Assembly: GCA_026260175.1 (NCBI GenBank)
Contig: JAKCWW010002215.1
Coordinates: 1,712 to 38,978 of the forward strand
Origin: Reticulitermes lucifugus
Lineage: Eukaryota; Arthropoda; Insecta; Blattodea; Rhinotermitidae
Reading direction: 5' to 3'
DNA length: 37,267 nt
Position numbers and translations under genes: made by a program. The notes below the pieces were generated by a model, which had not been told where the DNA came from, did no database searches, and saw nothing but the letters and a program-made list of their open reading frames with translations. This document shows, piece by piece, positions 1 to 10,909 of this stretch (within the stretch, counting starts at the first letter, position 1; each line of letters opens with the position of its first letter).

Positions 1-275
1 TATTTTAATTTATGAATCTTATTCAAGCACATATTATTTTTAAATAAACTATTGCTAGATGAAGTATTGTTAATCATAAAAAGTATAATAAATTTTAATT
101 TATTAACACATAAAACATTAAGTTTAACTCTTATAATTTTATTTAAACAATTTTTAAATATAAGATAAAAGTGCAAACAAAAGCGCATTTACGTTTTTTA
201 AAAAAGGTAGGGGGCGCTGTGGGTGTGTACATGGAACCAAGGGGGCGGTGGACCGAAAAAGTTTGGGAACCACTG
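1..275. mobile_element. End of a hAT-like DNA transposon (partial, runs off the left edge)
   Basis: The stretch is A+T-rich and ends at 275 in a terminus that reads, on the minus strand, CAGTGGTTCCCAAACTTTTT. This is the familiar terminal inverted repeat style of hAT-superfamily elements. The 8 bases after it (276-283, ctttaatg) are where an 8-bp target duplication would sit, but the other end is outside the window so this cannot be tested. No transposase reading frame is visible, so it may be a non-autonomous copy. Confidence 0.6.
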
Positions 276-1214
276 CTTTAATGCAATGCACTGCAGTTAA
301 TATTAGGTATTACTCTATTTACGGGTGTTGGAGGAACTGTTTTCCTGCGCCTCGCAAAACCGCTTCACACTTAACACGTTGCTCACTGCACGTCGAAATT
401 CTGCTGGTGAAAATGCAAACGCTACATTCTGACAGCCATCTTGCTTCCTCCGACTAGGAACCATAATTACCGGCAGCTCAATCAACATTACGAAACTGCG
501 AATGAACGGCCAAGTAGCCAAGGAACCAGAAATGATCCTCTCGAAACCCCATGATCTCACGTAGAATATCTGCGACGCGGATGCATGGGTCAGCCATGTG
601 GGACAGAAAAGCCACAAGGAAACGACACCCGCAATCTCGCGCAAATTTCCCGTGCGTATGCGTGTCGGCCATGATGCGGGGCAGCAGAGCCCTAGTAGCT
701 CTATAACCAAAAGACACTAGAAATCTTGCACAGTCGACTTCTAGGTGCGCGTGCGTGAGTTGGCTACCTACTGCACATCATCATGGCTGCTGCTACCGCT
801 CTCGGTTGTGAGGATACGCTACGCGAAACCGAAAATGACAGACAAGACGCGTGGCTTTTGGATTCCCCCTATTCCGTAACCGGCAGGGTTGGATTTCCGA
901 TAGGGCCGTTTAACAGTATTTTCAGAACCGCATTCAAACGGCTTTGTGATTCATCCAGCCTCCTACCCAATATACAACGGGGCTACCTACTTGACGATGT
1001 AACGGTTGGAGTGAAGCTACTACTAACCACCCAGTGCTGAGGTTAAGATGCTACTCGTAACATCACATGCCCATGTTTGTTTACCCATTCTTCGACGCGC
1101 CAGGGCTCAAGCTTTAAGTCGTCGGCCCCTAAGTGGAATATTCGAGTTCAAACCCTGGATAATACGTAGTTGTCCAAGCGATAAGCAAAAGAAGACGTAA
1201 AGGAGCGGTGGAGG
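276..1214. other. Intergenic, no gene recognised
   Basis: Short open frames here (for example 315-710 on the minus strand) resemble no family I know and overlap one another. A stretch at 1095-1160 has a B-box-like gagttcaaaccc but no credible cloverleaf; it may be part of the tRNA-derived SINE debris that follows. Confidence 0.4.
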
Positions 1215-1221
1215 TAAACTG

Positions 1222-1345
1222 CCACGTAGGAACCTCGACACATGAGGATGAGTGGTCCTTAAAGCTCCGTCCGTTTTATCTGAAGAGCTTCCGGTACCCT
1301 TTACATAGGAGGCTGGATGGGATCCAAGCCGACCTGCATGTGGTG
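1222..1345 (-). repeat. SINE fragment, tRNA-derived family (diverged)
   Basis: Read on the minus strand, this aligns with the middle of the SINE at 16,275-16,557: the shared run includes CAGCCTCCT, then GGGTACCGG, then the block ending in GACCACTCA. The tRNA-like head is missing, so this is a truncated and diverged copy. Confidence 0.6.
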
Positions 1346-1349
1346 TCGA

Positions 1350-3780
1350 AGATAAAAATACCGTCCCTCGCTGGAAAAGAATTCTGCTAGTTCATCCTGC
1401 AGCAGCCAGACAGTATAGGCTACTATTGACTGAGGTACCTGGACTCGCAGCACACGTGACAAAACGAAACAAAAGAACATACGTCCAATGGCTAAACAAA
1501 GTTTTCGTGATAAAAAGGAGGGAAAGGGGGGAGGAAGCGCCTAGCAATCGAAGTAAACTTCTGACAACAGGTCAGACAACTCACGTGGGCAGATCCCATT
1601 ACTATTGAACACAGCCAGGTTCGCTGACCTCCCAGTTCACGTGACTCGTTCCACCATTACAGAAGAAGCTAGCATACACTATCGAACGACGGACAAACAA
1701 AGACGACAGGCCGTCGCCTCGCTAGACGCCAGTCTCAGACTTGGACTGCATAGACGCCATCCGCATTACGGGGAGTAGCGTCCACACCATAATGAAATAT
1801 CTGTGGCTCACTGAAGCCACCGAAGGAAGTCCTATTGTTAGTAGCACTGACGGCATTCAAGACTTCATTTCTTCCTACCGTTGTATTCCCCTCCAGCCCC
1901 CTGCGGCTTGTATCGACCATCCAAAGTACTTGTCACTAGCCAAGATTATCACGTGGTCATCACTACCTACATTCTTACAAAGCGAATGGCCAGAAGTCTG
2001 CAAAGAGACAGAACTGTCCTACCACATCAGGCTGAAGTGTCTAAAACCTGCACAAACATGCCAAACGTTATCACAGACCTTCCAACAGAAACATCACAGG
2101 CTTAAATAGTGTACACAGTGAGTAGGTCTGTGTATTTACTTACATTTCACAAATACAGTGACATTCTATATACGCGTATAACAAAATAAAGTATTTACTA
2201 TACTGACATTGTATCTATCCGTATAAGAAAATAACGCATTGTATCAGCATATTCAATATCTATGTAAGCGAACAAAAAAACAAAGCATTCACTGTTCCAC
2301 CAAACTAAATTAACGTAATTATAAACCTCAACAGCTGTGGAGTTTTAAATTCTCGGCACTATTATTTTCCTCTCTTCTCGTCCGAGACGATTGTGGGGCC
2401 AACATGCCCCGTAACCAATGGGCAGCGGGGGAACTTTCACCACGAGTAAACCGACAGGGCGACAGGCTGACCACTCACCGCCACTTAAGTGTCCAGCTCA
2501 ACATCCACTCTCTGTACTTAGGCACTGGATCAGCTATGCCGTTACTTTTAATGTTTCCGCATAAGCCATCTTTCGCAGTAACACTGCGACAATGTGTAAT
2601 CTGAGGGGGAAGGGGGATTGACACAGCATGAAGTATCTTCAACTATAATTTCTCAGGAAAGTTGGAATGGACATCATAATCACCAATTCCACAACTGTAC
2701 AGCTGTTGTTTAAACAACACACCTACATTAGTAGCATCAAGTTGAAATAAAATTCACATAAGAAACCTAACTTCCAAAGAAGACTTTTGGTGTGCGTTTC
2801 TTAATCCGCACAAAATAAATTGCAGGTTATTTGGAATGGCCTTAGCTCGAACAACCGGTCTTGGGCATACTTGAAAAACCTTGAGAAACCGGTCTTTATC
2901 TGCCATCGAAACGCATCTCACAGGGCGTAAACAAAGACGTACAATTGGTATGGACCCATATATTTGGCGTCTTACCAACAAGAGTTGCAAAAACAAAATG
3001 CATCTATCATTCTCTTCAAATGCTTCCACGTTCACACGTAACTCGAAAACCACTTGAAGGATTTTCATAAAATATTATCCTGCATAATTTCACTAAAAAT
3101 TGTCAGCACAGTACAACTGTGGTTGAAGTAGAGGACCACTACAGGACACTGCGTCAAGACCTACTCATGTTTCTGGACGCACGTCCAGCGAACTCGCTAG
3201 ATGCTTAACGGCACAAAAGTTACGAACACGCGTTTTATGGCCAACACACATATCTGTTATGGTTTTAGAGATAATTAAAACGAGACTTATATGCTGATGG
3301 CTATAAAATCGAGACCCGTTGCACTGCACAGCAGTTACGATGTGTAGGCCTATGCTTCCTACCGTCCTTTACACAAGAGAATGCATTTGACCTGCACAGC
3401 GTGGGTAGAGTCCCTTAAAACTGGCGCGACGGTCGGGGGAAAACGTACAGATCCTTTCAAAAACACGAGACTCCATAGCTACATGACCTTCTTCCCACTG
3501 GTCGCCGTTTGTTACGAATTTCGTTAACACACAAGCTTAAAGCCAAATTTATGCACAACTCTAACCACACAGAACACTATTGGACATAACTGTGGTATCT
3601 CACACGCACAAAACGTGACTGCGCTTCAGCCCGATATATCTGTACCTGGAATACATCGGTTACTGATCACTGTCCCCAGCGCAAACCACTGCCACGGTCA
3701 ACTGCAAACTTCACAGTCACTAACTGTAGTTTGCTCTTCATACGAGACCGAGGGTTCCCACAGCGTGTTGATGAGGATTC
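1350..3780. other. Long non-coding stretch, no gene recognised
   Basis: No coding family, RNA gene or clear repeat is recognised. Open frames are short (longest 122-133 codons), lack recognisable motifs and overlap on both strands. Base composition is mixed with frequent CpG, unlike the dipeptidase gene on the right. Confidence 0.4.
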
Positions 3781-3782
3781 GA

Positions 3783-3850
3783 GTCTTCTGGGATGTAACG
3801 ATGTGTCTATGGGTAAGCGGCTCTCCAGACGTTTCGAAAGATAATCAGTC
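3783..3850 (-). repeat. Single arm of palindromic module with hammerhead-like core
   Basis: Starting from the right on the minus strand, this reads CTGATTA, a short spacer, then TTTCGAAACGTC, followed by a tail that ends near CATCCCAGAAGA. The same order is seen in the modules at 6.0, 6.3, 9.1, 13.6 and 17.6 kb. The core matches the hammerhead consensus only partly, and stem II is very short. Confidence 0.5.
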
Positions 3851-3899
3851 CTTGAACACATGGGCCGCATCCCAGAACGCTCACCACAAACTTCTCTTT

Positions 3900-5030
3900 T
3901 CTTTAACAGCTAGATCTGACTATGATTCAGGATTACTTGGTTCGTCTAAATCATACATAAGACTTGAATTCGCACCTCACAGAGAACAGTGCCCATTACA
4001 AACACCAAACGGTTAATATTACAGACCTCTACGGAAATAATTACAGCTCACTGTGAGAATCATACGAAACATACAAATACTGTGTGGACAAAATACAGAG
4101 TTAATGTTACAGCTGGTGGTACATACAGTTACCATTATATTTCGGCTCAACATGCGAGCCATTCCTCCCTTCAGGATTTCAACGTTCCCAAGAGCGTACG
4201 TTTTGTTTTACAAGTGGACACAAGTTTCCACTTTACCTGCACAATTCACAATATACTTAATGCCAAGCTTTCTCGTGGTGCGGGCAACTTCGGCAATATG
4301 TGGTCTACACGCGGGAAACACGAAATTCAATACACAGAATGAATGAGTAAGTGTGCGTATAACTACAGAATTATACCTGCGTATATGTCTACACATAACG
4401 TGCAATAAAAATATACCACTACTACTACTACTACTAATAATAATAATAATAATAAAAACAATCCACTATGTCGCTATTTTAGCACATTTTTACAAAATGA
4501 ATTAGTAATATAATACATGTCTCCATAAATAAATGGCGCGTACGCTTTAAAAATTGGTTCGGCGTCCTATCTCAGCTTTGCGAGTGAAACCGTTAAAAGA
4601 TGTTTTCTCACTTCAAATATCTCCAGGGGCAACGTAACACTGCGTCGCGGGCAGCATGTTGTCCGCCAGAAGACGAGAATCGTGGTTTGAAAACAAACAT
4701 CTTAAACTTGCCTTTATATGAAGAAAAAAGTGCTAAATATTTTCGAGTTCACGACCTGCAAATAACGAAATCTACTTACAGACACCGGACTACCGATGCT
4801 GTTAGAAGATCGACGATGCTTAACCGGGCAAGTTGCACGTTGAAGTCAACGCCAAGAGGCTATTTCATAAACACCGCGCACGCCTATCGTGAAATATTCG
4901 GCTTCTGCCTGCATTCTTATAGCCAGCAGCAAGGTACATTATTTATACAAGTGCACTGTAAATATACCTTACACAAAGCAACCAACGTTACAAAACTACT
5001 CACCAGCTGACTAATATAACAAGATAGGCA
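3900..5030. other. Non-coding stretch with a compound microsatellite
   Basis: No gene is recognised. The open frame at 4600-5010 has no familiar motif. A compound trinucleotide array sits inside at about 4418-4455. Confidence 0.4.
4418..4455. repeat. Compound microsatellite (act)n then (aat)n
   Basis: About six act units run directly into about seven aat units. It is a simple sequence repeat with no other structure. Confidence 0.9.
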
Positions 5031-5040
5031 ATGTACGTGC

Positions 5041-5368
5041 AACGTAACACTGTAGCGCGTTCGCGTAATGTTCATACCTCTACGGATACCCGAAAAGTCC
5101 GATACCAAATCACTGGAAGAGAGCGTTTTTATGGTAATTTAATGTCGCCGGCAACAGAACGTACTTACGTCTTCATGTAAACTGCCCGATATTTTTGCCC
5201 AACTGTAACCAAATCTGGAGTTCCTCGGCAGTTTTTCCTCAAAGTCCCCAATATCAAATTTCACGGAAATCCGTCTAGTGGAAGCCGCAACGATACATAT
5301 GGACAGGTGAACGGGCATGACGAAGCTAATAGGTGCTTTTCGTAACTATGCGGACGCGCCTAAAAAAG
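5041..5368 (+). repeat. Interspersed repeat R, near-complete copy
   Basis: This stretch shares an ordered set of blocks with 10,345-10,475, 10,578-10,905 and 12,130-12,325. The blocks are gcgttcgcgtaatg, then ccgatatttttgcc, then caatatcaaatttcacg, then cagtgg, then gacgaagctaat, ending in tatgcggacgcgcctaaaaa. The two ends are imperfect inverted repeats of about 15 bp (5055-5070 against 5341-5360). No coding region is visible. It could be a MITE or the 3' end of a LINE; the ends favour the former. Confidence 0.6.
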
Positions 5369-5374
5369 TATCAC

Positions 5375-6000
5375 CATTTGATAGTGAGCTGTTTGCAGTT
5401 AACACAGCCAACTGTTATCAGCTTCGGCTGTCTAAGTGTAATGGATCATTCCACAGTCATCATGGTTCAAACGTCATGTTACAAAAGTTTACTCTTCAGA
5501 TCCGATACTTTAAAGAACCTCCGTTAATATGGCTCCTGTTAACGCTAATTTGTGTCGAACACAAGCAAATTAAGCACATCAGGCATCTCAGAAGGGCGTC
5601 TTCGGTGCCCCCGAGAATTTTAAAACACTCAGAATCTCTTACTTGTTCACCGACGACCCGAAAGCATGTGGTGATTTCCGCTCTATGAACTCAATCTCTG
5701 TAATGTCAGGAGGAATACCAAATGTTCACACCGTGTCAGGTATCACATTAACTGAGCAGTTCGGGTGTAAATAGTGGCATTTTGTAAGGAATCGGTTGTG
5801 GCATTTTGGGGACACCGTGCGTGTGCGTGCCAAAGAAGTTTTTGGGGAATGTCTTGATGTGAGAACACATTCTTCAAAGCCATTCGTGACCTAATTATTT
5901 CAATCTGTGTCTTTTCTTTTTTTCGAGAACTCACGGTGCCCGCTACAAATTACAAACGTGCGAGTTTCGCGACTTTCACAGCGGTATGGTTGCAGTATCG
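5375..6000. other. Non-coding stretch, nothing recognised
   Basis: Only short overlapping open frames occur, none with a familiar motif, and no repeat family is recognised. Confidence 0.35.
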
Positions 6001-6002
6001 GT

Positions 6003-6115
6003 TCTTCTGGGATACGTAGCTGCGTCGCTGGGTGACTCCTGATGATGAACTACGATCCTTCGAAACGTTGGAAACAGCTCACCCAGTGACGCGGCGTCAT
6101 ATCCCAGATGCACGC
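6003..6115 (+). repeat. Palindromic module with canonical CTGATGA hammerhead-like core
   Basis: The outer arms pair with each other: cgctgggtga at about 6026-6035 pairs with tcacccag at about 6079-6086, and gacgc follows with gcgtc. Between the arms lie CTGATGA (6039-6045), a spacer, then GAA (6062-6064) and the self-complementary ACGT (6065-6068). In a type I hammerhead these would be the core strands, GAA, stem III and, for the arms, an extended stem I. Stem II is weak (GAA with TTC only), so activity is uncertain. Confidence 0.5.
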
Positions 6116-6302
6116 ACTCCACAATTATGAACGTCTTTTAGCTGCCGGTCACCCAAAAAAGGTTAACGAACCACGTATTAGATTAAAAAAACAGGTCAAT
6201 TCTCACAACAGTTGGCTGCGACCCCTATAGTGCATTCATCACATTTAAGAAACACGAATTTAAAATAAATACTTTATAAAAAATCCTGACATTTCAGGCT
6301 TC

Positions 6303-6560
6303 CGCCGTGTTGTAGTTTACGTCTTCGCTCTGCTGGGATGTTACGCAGTGTTGGCTGGTAAGTACCGATGTTTCGGGACGGCCTATCTGTCCCATCTTCC
6401 AACGATCAAGCAGTCCAGTCTTCTTGGACTGACGTTTCGGCACGGCCTATCGGTCCCATTTTGAACGGTCAAGCAGTCCAGTCTTCTTGGACTGCTTGAC
6501 CCATGAAGATATGACCGACATGCCATCCCGAAACGTCGGTAACTACTCCAGAAGAGCGAA
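6303..6560. repeat. Head-to-head palindromic module with an internal duplication
   Basis: Both arms carry the same unit facing inward: a left arm with gatgttacgcagtg and gatgtttcgggac, and a right arm with tcccgaaacgtcggtaac and a tail near ccagaagagcg. Inside, a unit of about 65-80 bp (gtttcgg, cacggcctat, aagcagtccag, ttggactg) occurs twice in direct orientation, near 6380 and near 6432. The last part also forms a strong hairpin (gtcaagcagtcca with tggactgcttgac, about 6468-6501). Confidence 0.6.
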
Positions 6561-7800
6561 GAACTTAATTCCTATCAGCAGCCAATCTCCATTACAAAAG
6601 CCAATCAGGTAATGCTGAATAAGGAATAGCTATGTCCATTCTGTGAATCGTACGAAACACATAAAATTGTAGTGCGTTTAATGCTGAAGTACTGTATGTG
6701 GCACCTACAATACTCGTATATAAACACTGTTCTGTAAAGGGGTTTTAAAAGCGTGACTTCTTTAGTGTTGCGACATACATCGTTCTTCCTCGAATGATAC
6801 TTGAGATGAGTGCAAGTGCACCAACCACAATGAGTGGAGATGTTGGATGCTGTAAAAAAGACTAGTTTACCCTCGGGGTAATCCAGTCAGCGGGCTTCCT
6901 ATACTCTACTACTCGCATTACACTACGGCTCCTCAGCCAGCTAGAACTCCCCCTCATCACTTTCGAAATACGTACTTCCAACTTCCCCATTACACATTTA
7001 TCGACTACGCAACTGACGGGAAACGTGACTGGCACATGAGTCACTATGGGCTGTGATCGGCGACGTCAGGCAACCGCCCCATCCATTACTTTCTCAGAAT
7101 AGGATGAACAGGGAAAACAATACACATAGCAGCCATATTTAGCAGCGAACACCGCCGACTAGCCACTGTCCGGCCCTGTCTCCACCACCACGTACCCTGA
7201 ACACGCTTCAGAGACTCTACCCGTGTCCAACGCCACCTCTGGTGACGTTTTGGAGAATTCCTGTCTCCATCACAACCCCCGATGACGTTTCACTGTCTAC
7301 CCCGATCACCACCCCTATGATGTTTTAAAAACTATGTCTTAAAACGCTGTCCATGACCTGCTGTGACAAGTCGCATGGCCCAGAAAGCCTTCACTGCAAA
7401 AGAGCAGGCGATTTTGTCTGTAACGGTACACAGACAACTGCTTTCTATCCCCAACAACATGGGCTACCAAGTGTCACTGAATGCTGCGTCAGTTACAGAC
7501 TAACTTAAGAAACCACAACCACTCTCCAAGATAGAACAAATGACATGCCGAAATTCACCTCGTAAATCCTACCGCAAGATAATCTGGAATAAAATCTCTC
7601 ATTCATACATTCCTTTTGTTGCATTCTGATATTTCACTTCGATTTAACAAGTCTGGAAATACGCCCTCTACAGGTCCGCATGGCGCAGTGCCTAGGCACG
7701 AGGCAACCTTATCTTGCAATAAATGAACCTCTTTAGAAATGCACTGTGTATTGTACAGATGGATTCAAAAAAAACACTTTACTGTAGATAACCGTGTACT
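6561..7800. other. Non-coding stretch, nothing recognised
   Basis: An A-box-like tggcgcagtgc near 7680 is not followed by a B box at tRNA distance, so no tRNA is called. No coding family is recognised. Confidence 0.35.
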
Positions 7801-7804
7801 GGCT

Positions 7805-7865
7805 GGAAAATCGTTGCGATGTTTCAGAGAAACCTGCTGCCTCCGCAATCGGAGAAGATAAGACA
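7805..7865 (-). repeat. Degenerate palindromic-module fragment (GGAGG stem type)
   Basis: On the minus strand it reads GGAGGCAGCAGGTTTC, then CTGAAACATCG, close to the block at 9,840-9,935. Only the core region is recognisable. Confidence 0.35.
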
Positions 7866-8211
7866 GCAGCAGGTTGCTGTGATGCGTCAGTACACATCAC
7901 TACACAACGACACATGCCACAGAACGGCCATCTTCACAGTCACGCCTAAGATAACCCCGATCTCAGCTACAGCACCTTCCTATCGTCGCCTTATCTGTAA
8001 CACTTGCAAAGAAAAAACACGCTTCGTGTCGTCCAGTGCAGTTGGGGGTAAGGCTGGAACCACGGCCGAACACCCTAACTTGTTGGACCATGTTATGTAC
8101 CCCCACCCCCTTCACGCCAGAAATACGTCTGAGGAATTTATGGCTTCCCACTTGCATGTCGCTTCCCTAACCGAGTCACTGTTGCCAATGTTATGCAAAA
8201 TAACAACCCAC

Positions 8212-8300
8212 TTGCCCAATACTATGGCTTGTCAGATGTGACGCCGTGTAAATTCGCAGATACGTACCAATGTTTCCGATGAGCTTGTTGCCTCCATCTA
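8212..8300 (-). repeat. Palindromic-module arm (GGAGG stem type)
   Basis: Minus-strand order is AGATGGAGGCAACAAG, then GGAAACATTGG, then a tail ending in CGGCGTCACATCTG. The same tail style follows at 8,395-8,462 in the same orientation. Confidence 0.45.
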
Positions 8301-8394
8301 CGAGGTCTAGTATCTCGGAAGATTGGAATAATCATCACCACCGCTGTGAGAACCACAAATCTAGCAACAACATATTTGCCGAAGATTGTTTCGT

Positions 8395-8462
8395 TGGATG
8401 TGACACCGTGTAGTTTCGGAGACAGATGCCGACGTTTCACAGTAACCTTCTACGTCCATCTT
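8395..8462 (-). repeat. Palindromic-module arm, second copy in the same orientation
   Basis: Minus-strand order is GAAGATGGACGTAGAAG, then CTGTGAAACGTCGGC, then a tail with CTACACGGTGTCACATCC. A tail-like fragment (actacacgatgtcacag) also lies on the plus strand at about 8,523-8,540. Confidence 0.45.
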
Positions 8463-8559
8463 CCACCGTTTTTACCCTAAAACCGAGAACGCAGGTTCCT
8501 CCGTAACGTTAATATCTACCAAACTACACGATGTCACAGCCCAGACGTCAGTAATGATC

Positions 8560-9090
8560 AATCACCGCCATAGGAACCTCAGGTTTCAAACACACTTAAC
8601 AATTATTATTTTAAATCGCAATCCTTTGTTCACCCGACACTGTACCATTCGGAACCAACCTCCAGTACGGTCTACAAAAGCCACTGACTTTATGCGCCAG
8701 GATGCCGATGATTTTAAACACGTGTTTTTGGTTTTCAAACACGGAAATTATACGGGGTACAGGGATGGAGGCTGGCTGGCATGCAGCCATAAGCTTCTGC
8801 CATCTTCACACTCCAAAATAACTCATCTCCGCACTCCCCCATTTGATTTGAACTCCAATAAACGTACAGAAATACACGTGGCATACATTCGCAGTGCCTG
8901 GTGCCATTTACAGTGGAACTGTACGTTGTGGAAGGGTGTTTGAAGCAACAGCTTTCAAACTGCAAGTGACCCACCCCAATGATCATACAGTGCACACACA
9001 TTACAGCAATTCTTATACTGCGTAGGTCGTGTGAGTTTCCTTCTTTTAAATCAAAGTGAAATTAATGCCGAAAAGAACAAAAATATTATG
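8560..9090. other. Non-coding stretch, nothing recognised
   Basis: The open frame at 8554-8943 has no recognised motif, and a frame on the opposite strand overlaps it. Confidence 0.3.
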
Positions 9091-9092
9091 CG

Positions 9093-9303
9093 CGATTTCA
9101 CACTTCCGCCACGATGTAAATGACAACCTTGCTCTTCAGAGATGTTACGCAGTGTATACTGGTAGTGAGTTACAGACGTTTCGGGACAACCTATCAGTCC
9201 CATCTTCAAGGGAGTGCTCGACCCTTGAAGATGGGACCGATAGGTTGTCCCTAAACGTCGGTAACAACCAATCTAAGCTGCGTAACATCCAAGAACAGAG
9301 AAG
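9093..9303. repeat. Head-to-head palindromic module
   Basis: The left arm (9093-9215) and right arm (9226-9303) are inverted copies. Each has the core: TTGAAGATGGGAC, loop, GTCCC, then GAAACGTC on the left arm read on the minus strand and TAAACGTC on the right. Tails end in TGCGTAACATCC. The stem II arms GGGAC and GTCCC are complementary. The first core base is T where a hammerhead has C. Confidence 0.65.
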
Positions 9304-9359
9304 ATCTCGACAAAAATATTAGTGGACTCCGAGCAGCGGTAATGAAGCTCTTAGGAGGG

Positions 9360-9525
9360 TCAACAAATTTTTCAAAATCTAGGATCCACCTCAAAATTCT
9401 AGGTGCCAGAAGGGCGACATACAGCAAATTCCATACTGAGGACCCACAAATATTACGGGGCACCGTCCGAACTTTCAGTCGCCTGGGCGGCCTGGCAACC
9501 TGGAATGCGTGCACCCCTGGTTAAA
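9360..9525 (+). repeat. Mid-repetitive family E, copy 1
   Basis: It shares ordered blocks with 16,935-17,075 (same strand) and 17,455-17,565 (opposite strand): ctaggtgccagaaggg, gacat, then gaggacccacaaatatt, then a cgcc-rich end. Conceptual translation of the minus strand gives the phrase CGSSVWNLLYVALLAPRILR, whose variants recur in the other copies; I take it as a repeat-encoded frame, not a gene. Confidence 0.55.
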
Positions 9526-9754
9526 AGTACCAACGAATAAATGCCCATCAGATGTGACAAAATTAAAACCAAAGACATGCTAAATATTCAGTTATTAATG
9601 GAGGAACAGGGCAAAATGGTTAAACCAAGTTGAACAGGATGGACAATCACAGATACCGAAACATCCACTTCGTCACATATGGAAATGAACGACAGATGAG
9701 ACAATCGAAAACATTAAGTCAGCCGTCCTGTGACGCCTTACAGTCTACTAGATT

Positions 9755-9935
9755 TAGATGGTTCACCTACCAAGATGACGAAGGCAGCAAGTTACTTTGA
9801 AACGTTGGCAGACAATATATCAACCAGACTACAAGCACAGCCTGGTTTAGACGTTTCATCTACCATCACATAGACAGCAAGTTCCTCTGAAACGTCAGCA
9901 ACCTACGTATCAACCAAACTACACAGCGTCAAAAT
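9755..9935 (+). repeat. Two direct tandem copies of the GGAGG-type module
   Basis: Two units of about 85 bp follow each other. Each has a block like ggcagcaagtt, then ctttgaaacgttgg or ctctgaaacgtcag, then tatcaaccaaactaca. The second ends in cagcgtcaaaatccag, the shared outer tail. In the related copies the complementary strands GGAGG and CCTC would form stem II; here the left strand is eroded. Confidence 0.5.
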
Positions 9936-10169
9936 CCAGAAAATGGTTACTTCATGGTCTCCAATTCAAACATCGACTACGAAGTCGAAACAGGCCTGAG
10001 CCTTTACTACAGATTCTCACTGATGAGGTTGCCTATAGTCCGCTATTTCAAAAGACATCCCATCTATTGCAGCACTCAATCCAACCCCATTATCTCGGTC
10101 AATAACAAAACGTCTGGCTATGCACTGAAAGACCCAGATTGTTCCCCTTAAACACAGTTTTTTTTTTAA

Positions 10170-10295
10170 TTTTCGCCCCCGACCGGCCATAGGGCACAAC
10201 CAGCCTTCCGGAAGATAAAGCGGCCGGAGCGTGACGCTGACCATTCATGTCCATCCAGTGTTCCATTCCGCCATACGTTTCGTGACGGTGCTGAA
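10170..10295 (+). repeat. SINE fragment, plus orientation
   Basis: The order cgaccggcc, caaccagcct, gataaagcggcc, gagcgtgac, tgaccattca matches the body of the SINE at 16.3 kb read on its sense (minus) strand. About 20-25 bases of the middle are missing. Confidence 0.6.
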
Positions 10296-10344
10296 TGACA
10301 AAGACAACTTCCACGTGCCACAATTAAGCAACGACGAACATGAA

Positions 10345-10475
10345 CATTCCTTATGTCGCCGATAATTCCAATCCCAGCGACAGCCGCGCTAATACATGCG
10401 GACAGACAGAGACGGACGGACATGACAAAGCTCCTACACGCTTTTCCGACTATGCGAACGCGCCTAAAAATGTAA
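10345..10475 (+). repeat. Interspersed repeat R, 3' part
   Basis: It carries the last third of family R: cagacggac-type sequence, catgacaaagctcc, then actatgcgaacgcgcctaaa. It abuts the fuller copy that starts about 100 bp downstream. Confidence 0.6.
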
Positions 10476-10577
10476 CACCAAACCACATATGGTCACTGTG
10501 TGATCTCGTCATACTATTCTGAAGAGTATCCTGGCAATCGGCTGGAGAAACTTAGGATATCACAAATAAGAGAGGCA

Positions 10578-10905
10578 ATTGTGACGCGTTCGCGTAATGT
10601 TTATACCTCTTCGGCTATCCTAACAGCCTTGATACCATTACAAATGAAGACAGCGCCTTTAGGGCGATTTATGTCACCAGCAACAATAAACCATACATAG
10701 GTCTTCATGTAACGTTCCCGATATTTTTGCCAGATTGTGATCAAATTTGGATTTTCTAGACAGACTTTAATGACTCTACAATATCAAATTTCACGCAAGC
10801 CCATCCAGTGGGATCCCAGCTAATACTTGACAACGGACAGCCGGACGGACAGACACGAACAAGCTAATCGACTCTTTTCGTGAGTATGCGAACATGCCTA
10901 AAAAC
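10578..10905 (+). repeat. Interspersed repeat R, near-complete copy
   Basis: It has the same block order and length as 5,041-5,368, beginning cgcgttcgcgtaatg (10585-10599) and ending gcgaacatgcctaaaaa. Both copies have lost any shared reading frame. Confidence 0.6.
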
Positions 10906-10909
10906 TCAA

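Noticed and set aside
1095..1160. Possible tRNA gene (B-box-like gagttcaaaccc)
   Set aside because: No acceptor stem, no proper A box at the right spacing and no cloverleaf; more likely SINE debris.
1741..2109. 122-codon frame
   Set aside because: No family similarity, an overlapping frame of similar length, and no splice or promoter support.
6303..6560. CRISPR-like array suggested by repeated units
   Set aside because: The units are facing and overlapping palindromic arms in insect DNA, with no regular spacers.
7678..7712. A-box-like tggcgcagtgc
   Set aside because: No B box 30-60 bases downstream and no foldable tRNA.
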